Of a DNA stretch of 64,000 nt, positions 15,820 to 24,209 are shown one piece after another. The stretch's first letter is position 1; every line of letters starts with the position of its first letter. The notes beneath the pieces were generated by a model, which saw nothing but the letters and a program-made list of their open reading frames with translations, had not been told where the DNA came from and made no database searches. This stretch comes from Chitinophaga silvatica (lineage in GTDB: Bacteria > Bacteroidota > Bacteroidia > Chitinophagales > Chitinophagaceae): assembly GCF_003419895.1 (NCBI RefSeq), contig NZ_QPMM01000010.1, positions 186,001 through 250,000 on the forward strand. The letters run 5' to 3'. Made by a program: the position numbers and the translations under genes.

Positions 15820-18800
15820 TTACTTAGTAGCAGGAGCAGCTTTTTTAGCTGATACGTCTACTGATTCACCTTCATTTGCCAGTTGGTTGTTCTTGTCGAA
15901 ATCTACCAATACCGGAGCAGCAACGAAGATAGAAGAATAAGTACCGGTAACAACACCCACTAACATTGCGAATGCGAATCCGCGGGTTACTTCACCACCG
16001 AAGATAAAGAGAATCAGGATGGTCAGGAACACTGTCAGGGAGGTCATAATGGTACGGCTCAATGTATCATTGATCGCTTTGTTGATAACAACATCTCTAT
16101 CGCGGCCATGAGCTCCAGTTCTGAAGTATTCACGGATACGGTCGAATACAATCACGGTATCGTTCATAGAGAAACCGATAACTGTCAGGATCGCAGCGAT
16201 GAAGTGCTGGTCAATTTCCAATGTGAATGGAACGAAAGAACGGCACCATGAGAATACTGCCAGGATTACCATTACGTCGTGCAGCAAAGAGAAGATAGTA
16301 CCGATGGAGTACTGCCACTTGCTGAAACGGAGTAAGATATACAGGAAGATAGCTACCAGTGATAAAACGGTTGCTTTAACCGCACCGGCGCGTAAATCGT
16401 CCGAAATAGTTGGAGATACAGTTTGAGAACCAATTACATAACGGTTGTTGAATACTTCCGGAGTAACAGAAGCATCATAGTATTTTTTCAGACCGTTATA
16501 GAGTTTAGCCGCAACTTCTTTATCTACTTCCTGGTTTTGTTGTTCAACTTTATAGGAAGTAGTGATACTCAATTGGTTAGTAGAACCGATAGTTTTTACG
16601 AAAACTTCTGATTGGAACTCTTTTTCCAGTTGATCAGCCACTTCCTGTCTGTTCATTGAGTGTTCGAAACGAACAGTATAGCTACGACCACCGGAGAAAT
16701 CGATACCGTGATCGAAACCATGGAAGAAAGAAGAAGCACCAGCAATCATTACGATAGCAGAGATAACATAAGCGATTTTACGTTTACCTACGAAATCGAA
16801 AGCTGCATGTTTGAACACTTTACGTGAAATTGGAGTAAAGTATTCGAAGTGTCTTTTTCTCTTCATCCAGAAGTCGGTTACCATACGGGATACCAGGATA
16901 CCGCAGAACAGAGACAGGAGCAAACCTATGATCTGAGTGGTTGCGAAACCAAGTACCGGACCTAAACCGAAGTAGAACAGGATGATTGCAGTTAATAAAG
17001 AGGTAATGTGACCATCGAGTACCGGTGCATAAGAGCGTCTGTAACCGTCTCTTACAGCATCGGCATAAGATTTACCATGCGTAAGTTCATCCTTGATTCT
17101 TTCGAAGATGATTACGTTGGTATCCACGGCCATACCGATAGTGAGAACCATACCGGCGATACCAGCCATAGTGAGCGTAGCGCCCATGGAGGCCAGGATA
17201 CCGAAAGTATACAGGAGGTTCAGAATTAAGGCGATGTTAGCTACCCAACCTGCGGTATTATAATATACCAGCATCAGGATGAAAATGATCACGAAGGAGA
17301 TCATGAAGGATTTAGCACCAGCTGCGATAGATTCGGCACCCAGGGTTGGTCCTACAATTTGTTCCTGAACGATTTGAGCAGGAGCAGGCATTTTACCTGA
17401 TTTCAGGATGTTTGCCAGATCGGCTGCTTCTTCAGGGGTGAAACTACCACTGATAGAAGAACGGCCACCTGCGATTTCCTGTTGGATAGAAGGAGCAGAA
17501 TAAACGATATTATCCAGTACTACAGCGATGTAGTTGTAGCTGGCCGGATTCTTTTCATCTGCAGGTTTTAATTCGTTGGTCCATTTTCTCCATTCGTGTG
17601 CTCCGGTTGCGTCCATAGTCATGCTGATTTCAGCGCGGCCATGCTGGTCGAAGTCCTGACGGGCATCAACGATGCTTTCGCCACCGATACGGGCACCAGG
17701 AGTAGCTGGATTAACTTTAAGAATATAAACGGCGATAGGGCCATGTTTATCTTCTTTATTTTCAGCACCTAATGCGAAAACTGCATCCTTAGGCAATACG
17801 TTCTTTACTGCAGGTAATTGCAGGTAGCGATTGAAGGTAGCAGTATCTTTAGGGTAGATAGATCCTATAGAAGAAGAAGGATACAGGTTTCCACTTTGAG
17901 GATCCACGTTAGGGCGAATTAACGCAAACAGAGGATTCTCTTTTTGTGCCTGTTGCATTTGCAGGTCCCTGGTAGACGTTGCAGAATCTTTTCCTCCTTT
18001 ATTAATGAAAGAGCTTAAGCTACCGGTAGTATCACCTGCTGCCTTATTTGCTGCTGTATCTACCTTAGTTGCAGTAGTAGCAGGAGCATTGGTTGGTAAA
18101 GAAAGCTTAATGGCATCGTTCAATGGATACAGGATATTCTGGTAAACTTCAGGAGAGTTTTTGTAAACATCTCTGAATTCCAGGTTTGCAGTAGCCTGTA
18201 AATATTTATGAACACGGGCAGCATTATCAACACCTGCCAATTCAACGGAGATCAGGCCTTTATTTTCATCCAGGCTGATGTTTGGTTGAGCAACCCCGAA
18301 TTTATCAATACGTTTTTGCAGTACAGTGTAGGTGTTTTTGATAGCAACCTTAGATTCTCTACGAATCATATCCAATACCTGAGAATTGGAAGAGTTGAAG
18401 GTGATATCCTTTTGATAAGCATTTGCAAAGATATTTGCCAGTTTGCCCTGAGGCGCTACTTCAGCATATGCTTGCCCGAACAAAGTAACATAGTCTGACT
18501 GGTTAGTTTTCTTGAGCTCATTTGCCCTTTCCAGCGCTCTATTGAAAGCGGCGTCCTTAGATTGACCAGAAAGTGCGCGGATTACATCTTCCACGTTTAC
18601 TTCCAGTACAACGTTCATACCACCTACGAGGTCTAGACCCAGGTTCAGTTCCTTCTCCTTTGCTTTGGTGTAGGTAACGTACCAAGGGAAACCTGCAATT
18701 TGCTTGCTGCTGGTACTGTCCAGAATCTCTTGTCTCCTATCCTTTACATAGCCTGTTAATGTATCAGAGTAGAAGCTTTGAAGCTCTTGACTGCCCGGAT

Positions 18801-18960
18801 ATTTCTTTTCAGGTGTAGGGTACTGTTTAGCCACATCGTTTTCGGCCTGCTGGTCTATCTTCTTCTCATAGTTCCGCACCAAAAACGTGAAGGACAATTG
18901 GTACAAAGAGATAAGGATCAGTGCGATGGCAAAAAATCTTACCAGTCCTTTAAGTTGCAT
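15820..18960 (-). CDS. secDF: SecDF fusion, protein-export membrane protein
   Basis: 1046 residues join SecD and SecF, the Bacteroidota form. The first membrane helix is at about 7-27. The SecD part has NLGLDLVGGMNVVLEV, a large periplasmic region with a low-complexity Thr/Ala/Asp insert (about 295-330), then the RND-type membrane block with GMAVDTNVIIFERIKDEL. The SecF part follows from about 710 (GIDFSGGRSYTVRFEH) and repeats the block as SMNDTVIVFDRIREYF. It uses the proton gradient to help SecYEG release exported proteins. The C-terminal tail is Lys/Ala-rich. Monocistronic, with a TATCTTTG box upstream. Confidence 0.97.
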   Translation of the reverse strand: MQLKGLVRFFAIALILISLYQLSFTFLVRNYEKKIDQQAENDVAKQYPTPEKKYPGSQELQSFYSDTLTGYVKDRRQEILDSTSSKQIAGFPWYVTYTKAKEKELNLGLDLVGGMNVVLEVNVEDVIRALSGQSKDAAFNRALERANELKKTNQSDYVTLFGQAYAEVAPQGKLANIFANAYQKDITFNSSNSQVLDMIRRESKVAIKNTYTVLQKRIDKFGVAQPNISLDENKGLISVELAGVDNAARVHKYLQATANLEFRDVYKNSPEVYQNILYPLNDAIKLSLPTNAPATTATKVDTAANKAAGDTTGSLSSFINKGGKDSATSTRDLQMQQAQKENPLFALIRPNVDPQSGNLYPSSSIGSIYPKDTATFNRYLQLPAVKNVLPKDAVFALGAENKEDKHGPIAVYILKVNPATPGARIGGESIVDARQDFDQHGRAEISMTMDATGAHEWRKWTNELKPADEKNPASYNYIAVVLDNIVYSAPSIQQEIAGGRSSISGSFTPEEAADLANILKSGKMPAPAQIVQEQIVGPTLGAESIAAGAKSFMISFVIIFILMLVYYNTAGWVANIALILNLLYTFGILASMGATLTMAGIAGMVLTIGMAVDTNVIIFERIKDELTHGKSYADAVRDGYRRSYAPVLDGHITSLLTAIILFYFGLGPVLGFATTQIIGLLLSLFCGILVSRMVTDFWMKRKRHFEYFTPISRKVFKHAAFDFVGKRKIAYVISAIVMIAGASSFFHGFDHGIDFSGGRSYTVRFEHSMNRQEVADQLEKEFQSEVFVKTIGSTNQLSITTSYKVEQQNQEVDKEVAAKLYNGLKKYYDASVTPEVFNNRYVIGSQTVSPTISDDLRAGAVKATVLSLVAIFLYILLRFSKWQYSIGTIFSLLHDVMVILAVFSWCRSFVPFTLEIDQHFIAAILTVIGFSMNDTVIVFDRIREYFRTGAHGRDRDVVINKAINDTLSRTIMTSLTVFLTILILFIFGGEVTRGFAFAMLVGVVTGTYSSIFVAAPVLVDFDKNNQLANEGESVDVSAKKAAPATK

Positions 18961-19001
18961 ACTGTTTGTTTCGGGTTTATAAAAAAAAATTTTAAGAGTT
19001 G

Positions 19002-19009
19002 CAAAGATA
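19002..19009 (-). promoter_or_regulatory. Putative -7 box for secDF
   Basis: On the minus strand TATCTTTG matches TAnnTTTG 41 bp before the secDF ATG. No clear -33 box. Confidence 0.5.
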
Positions 19010-19175
19010 GAATTTAAATCGATATATTAAAGTCCTTGTTAAAAGAGGTGCAAAATCAATACAAGCCTGCTTTTCAGATTTGCCGGCGTTCTTTTTTAGC
19101 GTTCTGCAGATCCTGGATTCTGGTCTTTATTTTAGAAAATTCCTTTGCTTTACAATCACTAATAACGACAAATAT

Positions 19176-20372
19176 ATGCAAACCCGACATTATCCGGCAA
19201 CAGATAATTTTCTGGAAGCTTTGCTGAAAAGTCAATTTACCAGATTAGGACCTGTTTTTAGTGACCCGGAAAAATACAGATTGCAAATAATTTATACCCG
19301 GATTGACCGTAATGAGTCGCAGGAGCCTCAATTTACTGATTATCATTATGGTGTAGATCCTGACACCTACTTTTATCCTGCGTCAACTGTCAAATTGCCG
19401 GCAGCTGCCCTGGCATTGGAAAAATTAAATGATCTGAGGATTAATATCTCCCCGGAAACCCCTTTCTATACCGCCCCCCTCATGGGAGTAAATACCGGGG
19501 TACACAGGGATATTACCTCTCCTAACAGATTGCCCAGTATAGCCAATTATATCAGGAAAATTTTTCTGATAAGCGATAACGATGCCTATAACAGGCTTTA
19601 TGAATGGCTTGGGCAGGAACATTTTAATAAAAGATTATGGGAGATGGGGTATAGGGATGTTCAGATCCGGCACCGGGTAGGGTTACCCTTACATGAGGAG
19701 GCCAATAGGTGGACGAACCCCGTTAGTTTTAAACTTGAGCAAAAGATCTTATATCAGCAACCTGCCCAGTATAGCCGTTTGTTGTTCCCTCAAAGATCTG
19801 ATCTGGCCGGAGAAGCCTATTACAACCATCTGGATAAGCTGGAAATGCAGCCGATGGACTTTTCGCACCGGAACAGATTGCGCCTCACCAGCTTACACCA
19901 AATATTAAGGAGCATAATTTTTCCGGAGGCTGTAACAATTCCGCAACGTTTCCGTTTAACAGATTCAGATTACCGTTTTTTGTATCGAAGTATGTCGGCC
20001 TATCCAACTAAGGAATATCCTGGATATGATCCAACGCTATATCACCAGGCTTATACCAAGTTTTTGCTTTATGGAGGACTGAAAACACAGAAAATACCTG
20101 ATCATATCAGAATTTTTAATAAACCTGGATGGGCATACGGATTTTTAACTGATACAGCTTATATTGTGGACCTTGCAAAAAAAACAGAGTTCCTTTTATC
20201 AGCCAGTATATTCGTGAATACCAGCGGTATTTTGGGAGACGACCATCAGGCATTTGAAGAAATAGGCAAACCATTTCTTCAGGCCCTGGGAGAAATTATT
20301 TACACAGCAGAAGTGAATCGGCACCGAAATATTTTACCAGACCTGTCACGTTTTCACCTGCCAATCGACTGA
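19176..20372 (+). CDS. Class A beta-lactamase-like serine hydrolase
   Basis: 398 residues from the ATG at 19176. It has the S-x-x-K nucleophile motif as S70-T-V-K73, an SDN motif at 133-135 (ISDNDAYNR), and K316-P-G in place of the usual K-T/S-G third motif. The general acid/base loop is unclear. An in-frame TTG at 19080 would add 32 residues that do not look like a signal peptide. As annotated no signal peptide is evident, odd for this family. A -7-like TTCCTTTG at 19140-19147 supports the later start. Substrate unknown: peptidoglycan or an ester is as likely as a beta-lactam. Confidence 0.75.
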   Translation: MQTRHYPATDNFLEALLKSQFTRLGPVFSDPEKYRLQIIYTRIDRNESQEPQFTDYHYGVDPDTYFYPASTVKLPAAALALEKLNDLRINISPETPFYTAPLMGVNTGVHRDITSPNRLPSIANYIRKIFLISDNDAYNRLYEWLGQEHFNKRLWEMGYRDVQIRHRVGLPLHEEANRWTNPVSFKLEQKILYQQPAQYSRLLFPQRSDLAGEAYYNHLDKLEMQPMDFSHRNRLRLTSLHQILRSIIFPEAVTIPQRFRLTDSDYRFLYRSMSAYPTKEYPGYDPTLYHQAYTKFLLYGGLKTQKIPDHIRIFNKPGWAYGFLTDTAYIVDLAKKTEFLLSASIFVNTSGILGDDHQAFEEIGKPFLQALGEIIYTAEVNRHRNILPDLSRFHLPID

Positions 20373-20415
20373 GAAATAAAAAAACAACTGTATATAACAC
20401 AAAAACTGAGAGCTA

Positions 20416-21141
20416 ATGCTAACCAAGAAAAATCGCGTATGGGGGATAGTAGCCCTGTTGACAATCGCTATCGGGTTTTCTTCCTGCTTAAAAAACAAGA
20501 ATGATTTTACCCCAAGCAGACCAATGGCTTCTATCTGGTTTATGAATGTATCAAATATCGCTGTTGATCCACAATTCTATGACAATGATCAGAAAGTAAG
20601 CGATAGCACCATTTACTATAATTTTTATTCCAGATATTATGTGTATGGTGGATTACATAAGTTTGAACTGAGAAAGAAAGGAAGTGACAGTGTAATCGTT
20701 ACTAATACTACGAATTACGACTCTACAGCTTATTATAACTTCCTGATATTTGGTTCTACACCAGTGAGGGCACTGGCAGTTAAATCTGATTTTACAGGAG
20801 TAGATCTGAATAAGATCAACATCCGCTTCTTAAACCTGAGCCAGGATGCTGGTCCGGTAGATGTTTACGTTGGCAATGAGAAAATCGACAGCAACCGTAC
20901 TATGCTGCAAAACCCTACCAGCGAAGAATCTACCCGTTTCAAACAGTTTACCAACTTCAGTATAAACGACAGGGTGACTATTAAAGCCGCCGGAACTGAA
21001 ACTGTATTAGCTAACAGCGCAAGTTTGTCTGTTGGTTACTTAAACTATGGAGCAGTATATACTATCTACCTGTATGGTTCTAAAGCCAGCACAGGTACCG
21101 ATAAATTAGGCGTTAATGCCTTCCTGAGCTACTGGCAATAA
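20416..21141 (+). CDS. DUF4397 domain lipoprotein
   Basis: 241 residues with a lipoprotein signal ending at C24 (GFSSCLKNK). Two beta-rich halves follow: ASIWFMNVSNIAVDPQFYDNDQKV and KINIRFLNLSQDAGPVDVYVGNEKI. The second is the typical DUF4397 start, in which a short-lived repeat predicts small beta-sandwiches. It is expected on the periplasmic or outer face of a membrane. Function unknown. It lies 43 bp after the class A-like hydrolase and may share its transcript; a terminator closes the pair. Confidence 0.82.
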   Translation: MLTKKNRVWGIVALLTIAIGFSSCLKNKNDFTPSRPMASIWFMNVSNIAVDPQFYDNDQKVSDSTIYYNFYSRYYVYGGLHKFELRKKGSDSVIVTNTTNYDSTAYYNFLIFGSTPVRALAVKSDFTGVDLNKINIRFLNLSQDAGPVDVYVGNEKIDSNRTMLQNPTSEESTRFKQFTNFSINDRVTIKAAGTETVLANSASLSVGYLNYGAVYTIYLYGSKASTGTDKLGVNAFLSYWQ

Positions 21142-21164
21142 AATAAATTGAAATAAATTTTTCA

Positions 21165-21202
21165 GAAAAGGATGTATCAATAAAAATTGATGCATCCTTT
21201 TC
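21165..21202 (+). terminator. Terminator after the DUF4397 gene
   Basis: 16-bp arms (21165-21180 with 21187-21202) with one G-U pair and a 6-nt A-rich loop, ending in TTTTC then TTTTA. Confidence 0.85.
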
Positions 21203-21341
21203 TTTTATACAGAATGAGTTTAAAATCACTTTCTATCCTTTCTTCAAAATAAAAAATCACCCTCAAAGGGGCTATATACCTAAGTCTTATTCCTTGTTAC
21301 TCCAAAGAGACAAATTGCTTAGAATATCTACTTTTTTTGTG

Positions 21342-21349
21342 TAGGTTTG
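21342..21349 (+). promoter_or_regulatory. Putative -7 box for the aminotransferase
   Basis: TAGGTTTG is a full match to TAnnTTTG, 29 bp before the ATG at 21379. A TTG at 21315-21317 is slightly too far for a canonical -33 box. Confidence 0.55.
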
Positions 21350-21378
21350 TCCCCTGTCAATTCAATCATAATAAAAAC

Positions 21379-22572
21379 ATGAATCAACTAGCAGATAGGC
21401 TGTCCAAGATTTCGGAGCCTCAAACCATCAAAATGTCTAAACTCGGACGCGAGTTAAAAGCACAGGGCATTGATGTTATAGATCTTAGCATCGGCGAACC
21501 TGATTTCGATACACCCGCCTACATCCGTGAAGCAGCGAAGAAGGCTATCGATGACGGTTATACCCACTATACCCCAGTTGCAGGCTACCTGGATGTAAGA
21601 CAAGCAGTAGTGCATAAGTTGAAACGCGACAATGGCTTAACTTATACTCCGGAACAAATCGTGGTAAGTACTGGTGCCAAACAATGTCTGGCTAACGTGG
21701 TATTGAGTGTTGTAAACCCAGGAGATGATGTACTCATCCCCACCCCTTATTGGGTTTCATATTCAGAACAGGTAATTCTGGCTGAAGGAAATCCGGTATT
21801 TATTCCTGGTACACTGGAAAATAATTACAAGATCACTCCAGAACAATTAGAAGCAGCTATTACGCCTAAATCTAAGTTGTTCATGTTCTCCTCCCCTTGT
21901 AATCCTTCTGGTGCTGTATATTCTAAGGAAGAATTGGCAGGCTTGGCAGCAGTTTTTGCGAAGCATCCTCAGATCTACATCATTTCTGACGAAATCTACG
22001 AATACATCAACTACGAAGGTAAACATGAGAGCATTGCACAGTTTGGAGACCTTATCAACCGTACCATTGTTATTAATGGTCTGAGTAAAGGTTTTGCAAT
22101 GACTGGCTGGCGTCTTGGTTATTTAGCGGCACCTCTTCACATTGCTAAGGCCTGCGATAACATCCAGAGCCAGTTTACATCTGCAACCTGCTCTATCACC
22201 CAACGCGCTGCTATCACTGCACTGATGGGCGATCTTACTACTGTTGATGAAATGGTGGCTGAATTTAAAAAACGCCGTGCTTTCGTTAACAAAGCCCTGA
22301 ATGAAATTCCAGGTCTGAAAGTAAACAACCCGGAAGGTGCATTTTATATGCTGCCGGATGTGAGCGTGTATTTCAACAAATCGTACGAAGACATTCATAT
22401 TAAAAATGCTGATGATCTGAGTATGTACTTATTGAATAAAGCTCACGTTTCTGTAGTTACAGGTAGTGCATTCGAACAACACGAGTGTATCCGCCTTTCA
22501 TATGCAAACAGCATGGAAAAACTGGAAAAAGGTATCGAGAGAATAAAAACCTGGCTGGCTAAACTCCAATAA
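21379..22572 (+). CDS. aspC: Aspartate-type aminotransferase (PLP, class I fold)
   Basis: 397 residues. It has the N-terminal IDLSIGEPDFDTP loop, GYTHYTPVAG, the SSPCNPSGAVYSKEEL motif, DEIYEYI, and the PLP lysine K237 in GLSKGFAMTGWRLGY, with the substrate-binding arginine in ECIRLSYA near the end. This is the class I-gamma aspartate aminotransferase group, which moves an amino group between aspartate and 2-oxoglutarate; a prephenate or other specificity cannot be excluded. The open frame extends upstream to a TTG at 21337, but those 14 residues overlap the promoter box, so the ATG is preferred. Confidence 0.92.
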   Translation: MNQLADRLSKISEPQTIKMSKLGRELKAQGIDVIDLSIGEPDFDTPAYIREAAKKAIDDGYTHYTPVAGYLDVRQAVVHKLKRDNGLTYTPEQIVVSTGAKQCLANVVLSVVNPGDDVLIPTPYWVSYSEQVILAEGNPVFIPGTLENNYKITPEQLEAAITPKSKLFMFSSPCNPSGAVYSKEELAGLAAVFAKHPQIYIISDEIYEYINYEGKHESIAQFGDLINRTIVINGLSKGFAMTGWRLGYLAAPLHIAKACDNIQSQFTSATCSITQRAAITALMGDLTTVDEMVAEFKKRRAFVNKALNEIPGLKVNNPEGAFYMLPDVSVYFNKSYEDIHIKNADDLSMYLLNKAHVSVVTGSAFEQHECIRLSYANSMEKLEKGIERIKTWLAKLQ

Positions 22573-22593
22573 TCGATCCTCTATATTATACTG

Positions 22594-22620
22594 GCAGCAA
22601 AGGAATGATTCCTTTGCTGC
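22594..22620 (+). terminator. Terminator after aspC
   Basis: 11-bp perfect arms (22594-22604 with 22610-22620), 5-nt loop, followed by TTTAGTTT. Confidence 0.8.
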
Positions 22621-22657
22621 TTTAGTTTAAAAATTTTAACTATATATGTAATTTTAT

Positions 22658-22665
22658 TATATTTG
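22658..22665 (+). promoter_or_regulatory. Putative -7 box for the 173-aa membrane protein
   Basis: TATATTTG matches TAnnTTTG exactly, 18 bp before the ATG at 22684. Confidence 0.5.
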
Positions 22666-22683
22666 TGCGCTTAACGCAGAAAG

Positions 22684-23205
22684 ATGGACCAGAAGTTTCT
22701 ATATATAGCAATTGCAATAGGCGCAGTGGCGATTATTTACCCAACTGTAAAAGACCTATTTAAGAAGAATAAATCAACAGGAACCAAAGACGAGGAAAAA
22801 CCTGGTACACCAAATCCTGCGGTACTTCCCCTACAATTACAGGCTTACGAAAGATTGTCTTTATATGTAGATAGGATCACCCCTCAAAGCCTTATAGGAC
22901 GTATTTACATCCCGGGTATTACGGCTGTTGACATGCAAATAGCCATGGTACAGCAAATCAAAGCAGAATACGAACATAATGTTACCCAACAGATCTATGT
23001 TTCTGCCATGACCTGGGAAGCAGTAAAAACGCTGAAAGAACAAACTATTTCCGTTATAAACCAGGTAGCCGTTCAACTTCCTCCCGATGCCCCGGCGCTG
23101 GAATTAAATAAACAAATACTGGAAGTTTTCCTGCAGGCAGGAGAATCTCCGGCCGAATTAACTGCTCAAATAATTAACGCAGAAGCTAAAAGAATCATGC
23201 GCTAA
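22684..23205 (+). CDS. Conserved hypothetical membrane-anchored protein
   Basis: 173 residues. One membrane helix at 4-22 (FLYIAIAIGAVAIIYPTV) is followed by a charged Lys/Glu/Pro linker (about 27-47) and a mostly helical cytoplasmic or periplasmic domain with YERLSLYVDRITPQSLIGR, AMVQQIKAEYEHNVTQQIYVS and AEAKRIMR. The layout matches a Bacteroidota-only family of unknown function that I cannot name with certainty. Its stop is one base away from that of the convergent M23 gene, with no terminator between, so the two transcripts must overlap. Confidence 0.75.
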   Translation: MDQKFLYIAIAIGAVAIIYPTVKDLFKKNKSTGTKDEEKPGTPNPAVLPLQLQAYERLSLYVDRITPQSLIGRIYIPGITAVDMQIAMVQQIKAEYEHNVTQQIYVSAMTWEAVKTLKEQTISVINQVAVQLPPDAPALELNKQILEVFLQAGESPAELTAQIINAEAKRIMR

Positions 23206-23206
23206 T

Positions 23207-24115
23207 TTATTTGATGGTGATTACTTCATTCAGCAGATAGCCCCGACCGTTAAAATGAATATATAAAGGTTTACCAAAATACCAGGCAACACCTGGTGTT
23301 TTTTCGTGTACCTGTATATGTAAATGTGGTTCTGTACTGAATCCGGAGTTACCAACGCATCCCAGGGGTTGTCCTTTTGTGACATAATCTCCTTCTCTTA
23401 CAACAATGCTGTTCATTTTCAGGTGAGCCATAAATACATTAAAGGTGGGTGTTTCCAGCACTATCTGGTTGGTATTTTTAGGTCCACGGTTCATGTTTGG
23501 CGGAATATTATCGGGGTTGCTGCTCACAGCCCTGGCCACCAGTCCATCACATGGTGCATAAATCGTATCGTTATAGATTTCATAGTCGGCCAGGTTTTTA
23601 GAGAAAATCTTATCTGCCCTGCCTCCAAATTTATTGAGCTTTACAATGTCCATTGCATAAACGGCTCCCCTCAAACTAAAATGAAATAAGTTTGTCGGCA
23701 GCCCTTTACCGCCCTGTAAGACGAAATAACGCCCCGGCTTAAACGGAAATGCTAACTCAACAGTCTTAGGCTTGCCGGTAGTTCCTGTAAAATATAGGAC
23801 GATCAGGACTAATAAAACACCTGAGATCAGCAGGTTTGTAACTTTCTTCCAACGTGACAATGGCCTGGCGGAATGATCGTGCTTTCTGGCCAGATAACTA
23901 ATACAGAAGATTAAAATTAAAGCCCCGAAAAGGTATTTTGTATAGATGGAAATATATACCCAAACCCCAAACAGATAAAGGAATACACATAAGGTAAGCC
24001 CTAAGAACAAATAGGGGTAGGTATACTTCAATGGGCGATTCCCGGCCTTCCATACCAGATGTAAGCTAAAGCCTGCCAATAACAGCGTGATTCCGATTAA
24101 CGTATAAATGATCAT
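23207..24115 (-). CDS. Membrane-bound M23-family peptidase (LytM-like)
   Basis: 302 residues. Four probable membrane helices fill the first 125 residues. After them comes an M23 domain (about 140-290) with HFSLRGAVYAMD (candidate first Zn ligands), a MAHL motif, GQPLGCVGNSGFSTEPHLHIQ with the HLH motif, and GD-V-TKGQ strands. M23 enzymes cut peptidoglycan cross-bridges or act as scaffolds. The first-ligand region HxxxxxxxYAMD is not the common HxxxD, so activity is likely but not certain. Monocistronic on the minus strand. Confidence 0.85.
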   Translation of the reverse strand: MIIYTLIGITLLLAGFSLHLVWKAGNRPLKYTYPYLFLGLTLCVFLYLFGVWVYISIYTKYLFGALILIFCISYLARKHDHSARPLSRWKKVTNLLISGVLLVLIVLYFTGTTGKPKTVELAFPFKPGRYFVLQGGKGLPTNLFHFSLRGAVYAMDIVKLNKFGGRADKIFSKNLADYEIYNDTIYAPCDGLVARAVSSNPDNIPPNMNRGPKNTNQIVLETPTFNVFMAHLKMNSIVVREGDYVTKGQPLGCVGNSGFSTEPHLHIQVHEKTPGVAWYFGKPLYIHFNGRGYLLNEVITIK

Positions 24116-24209
24116 AGGATGCGTCGAACTTTCTCACAAAATATAGATATTTTTCTCACTGGCGAAGTACCATAATATTTGTAACATTGCAACGCTAGTT
24201 TTTGATACT

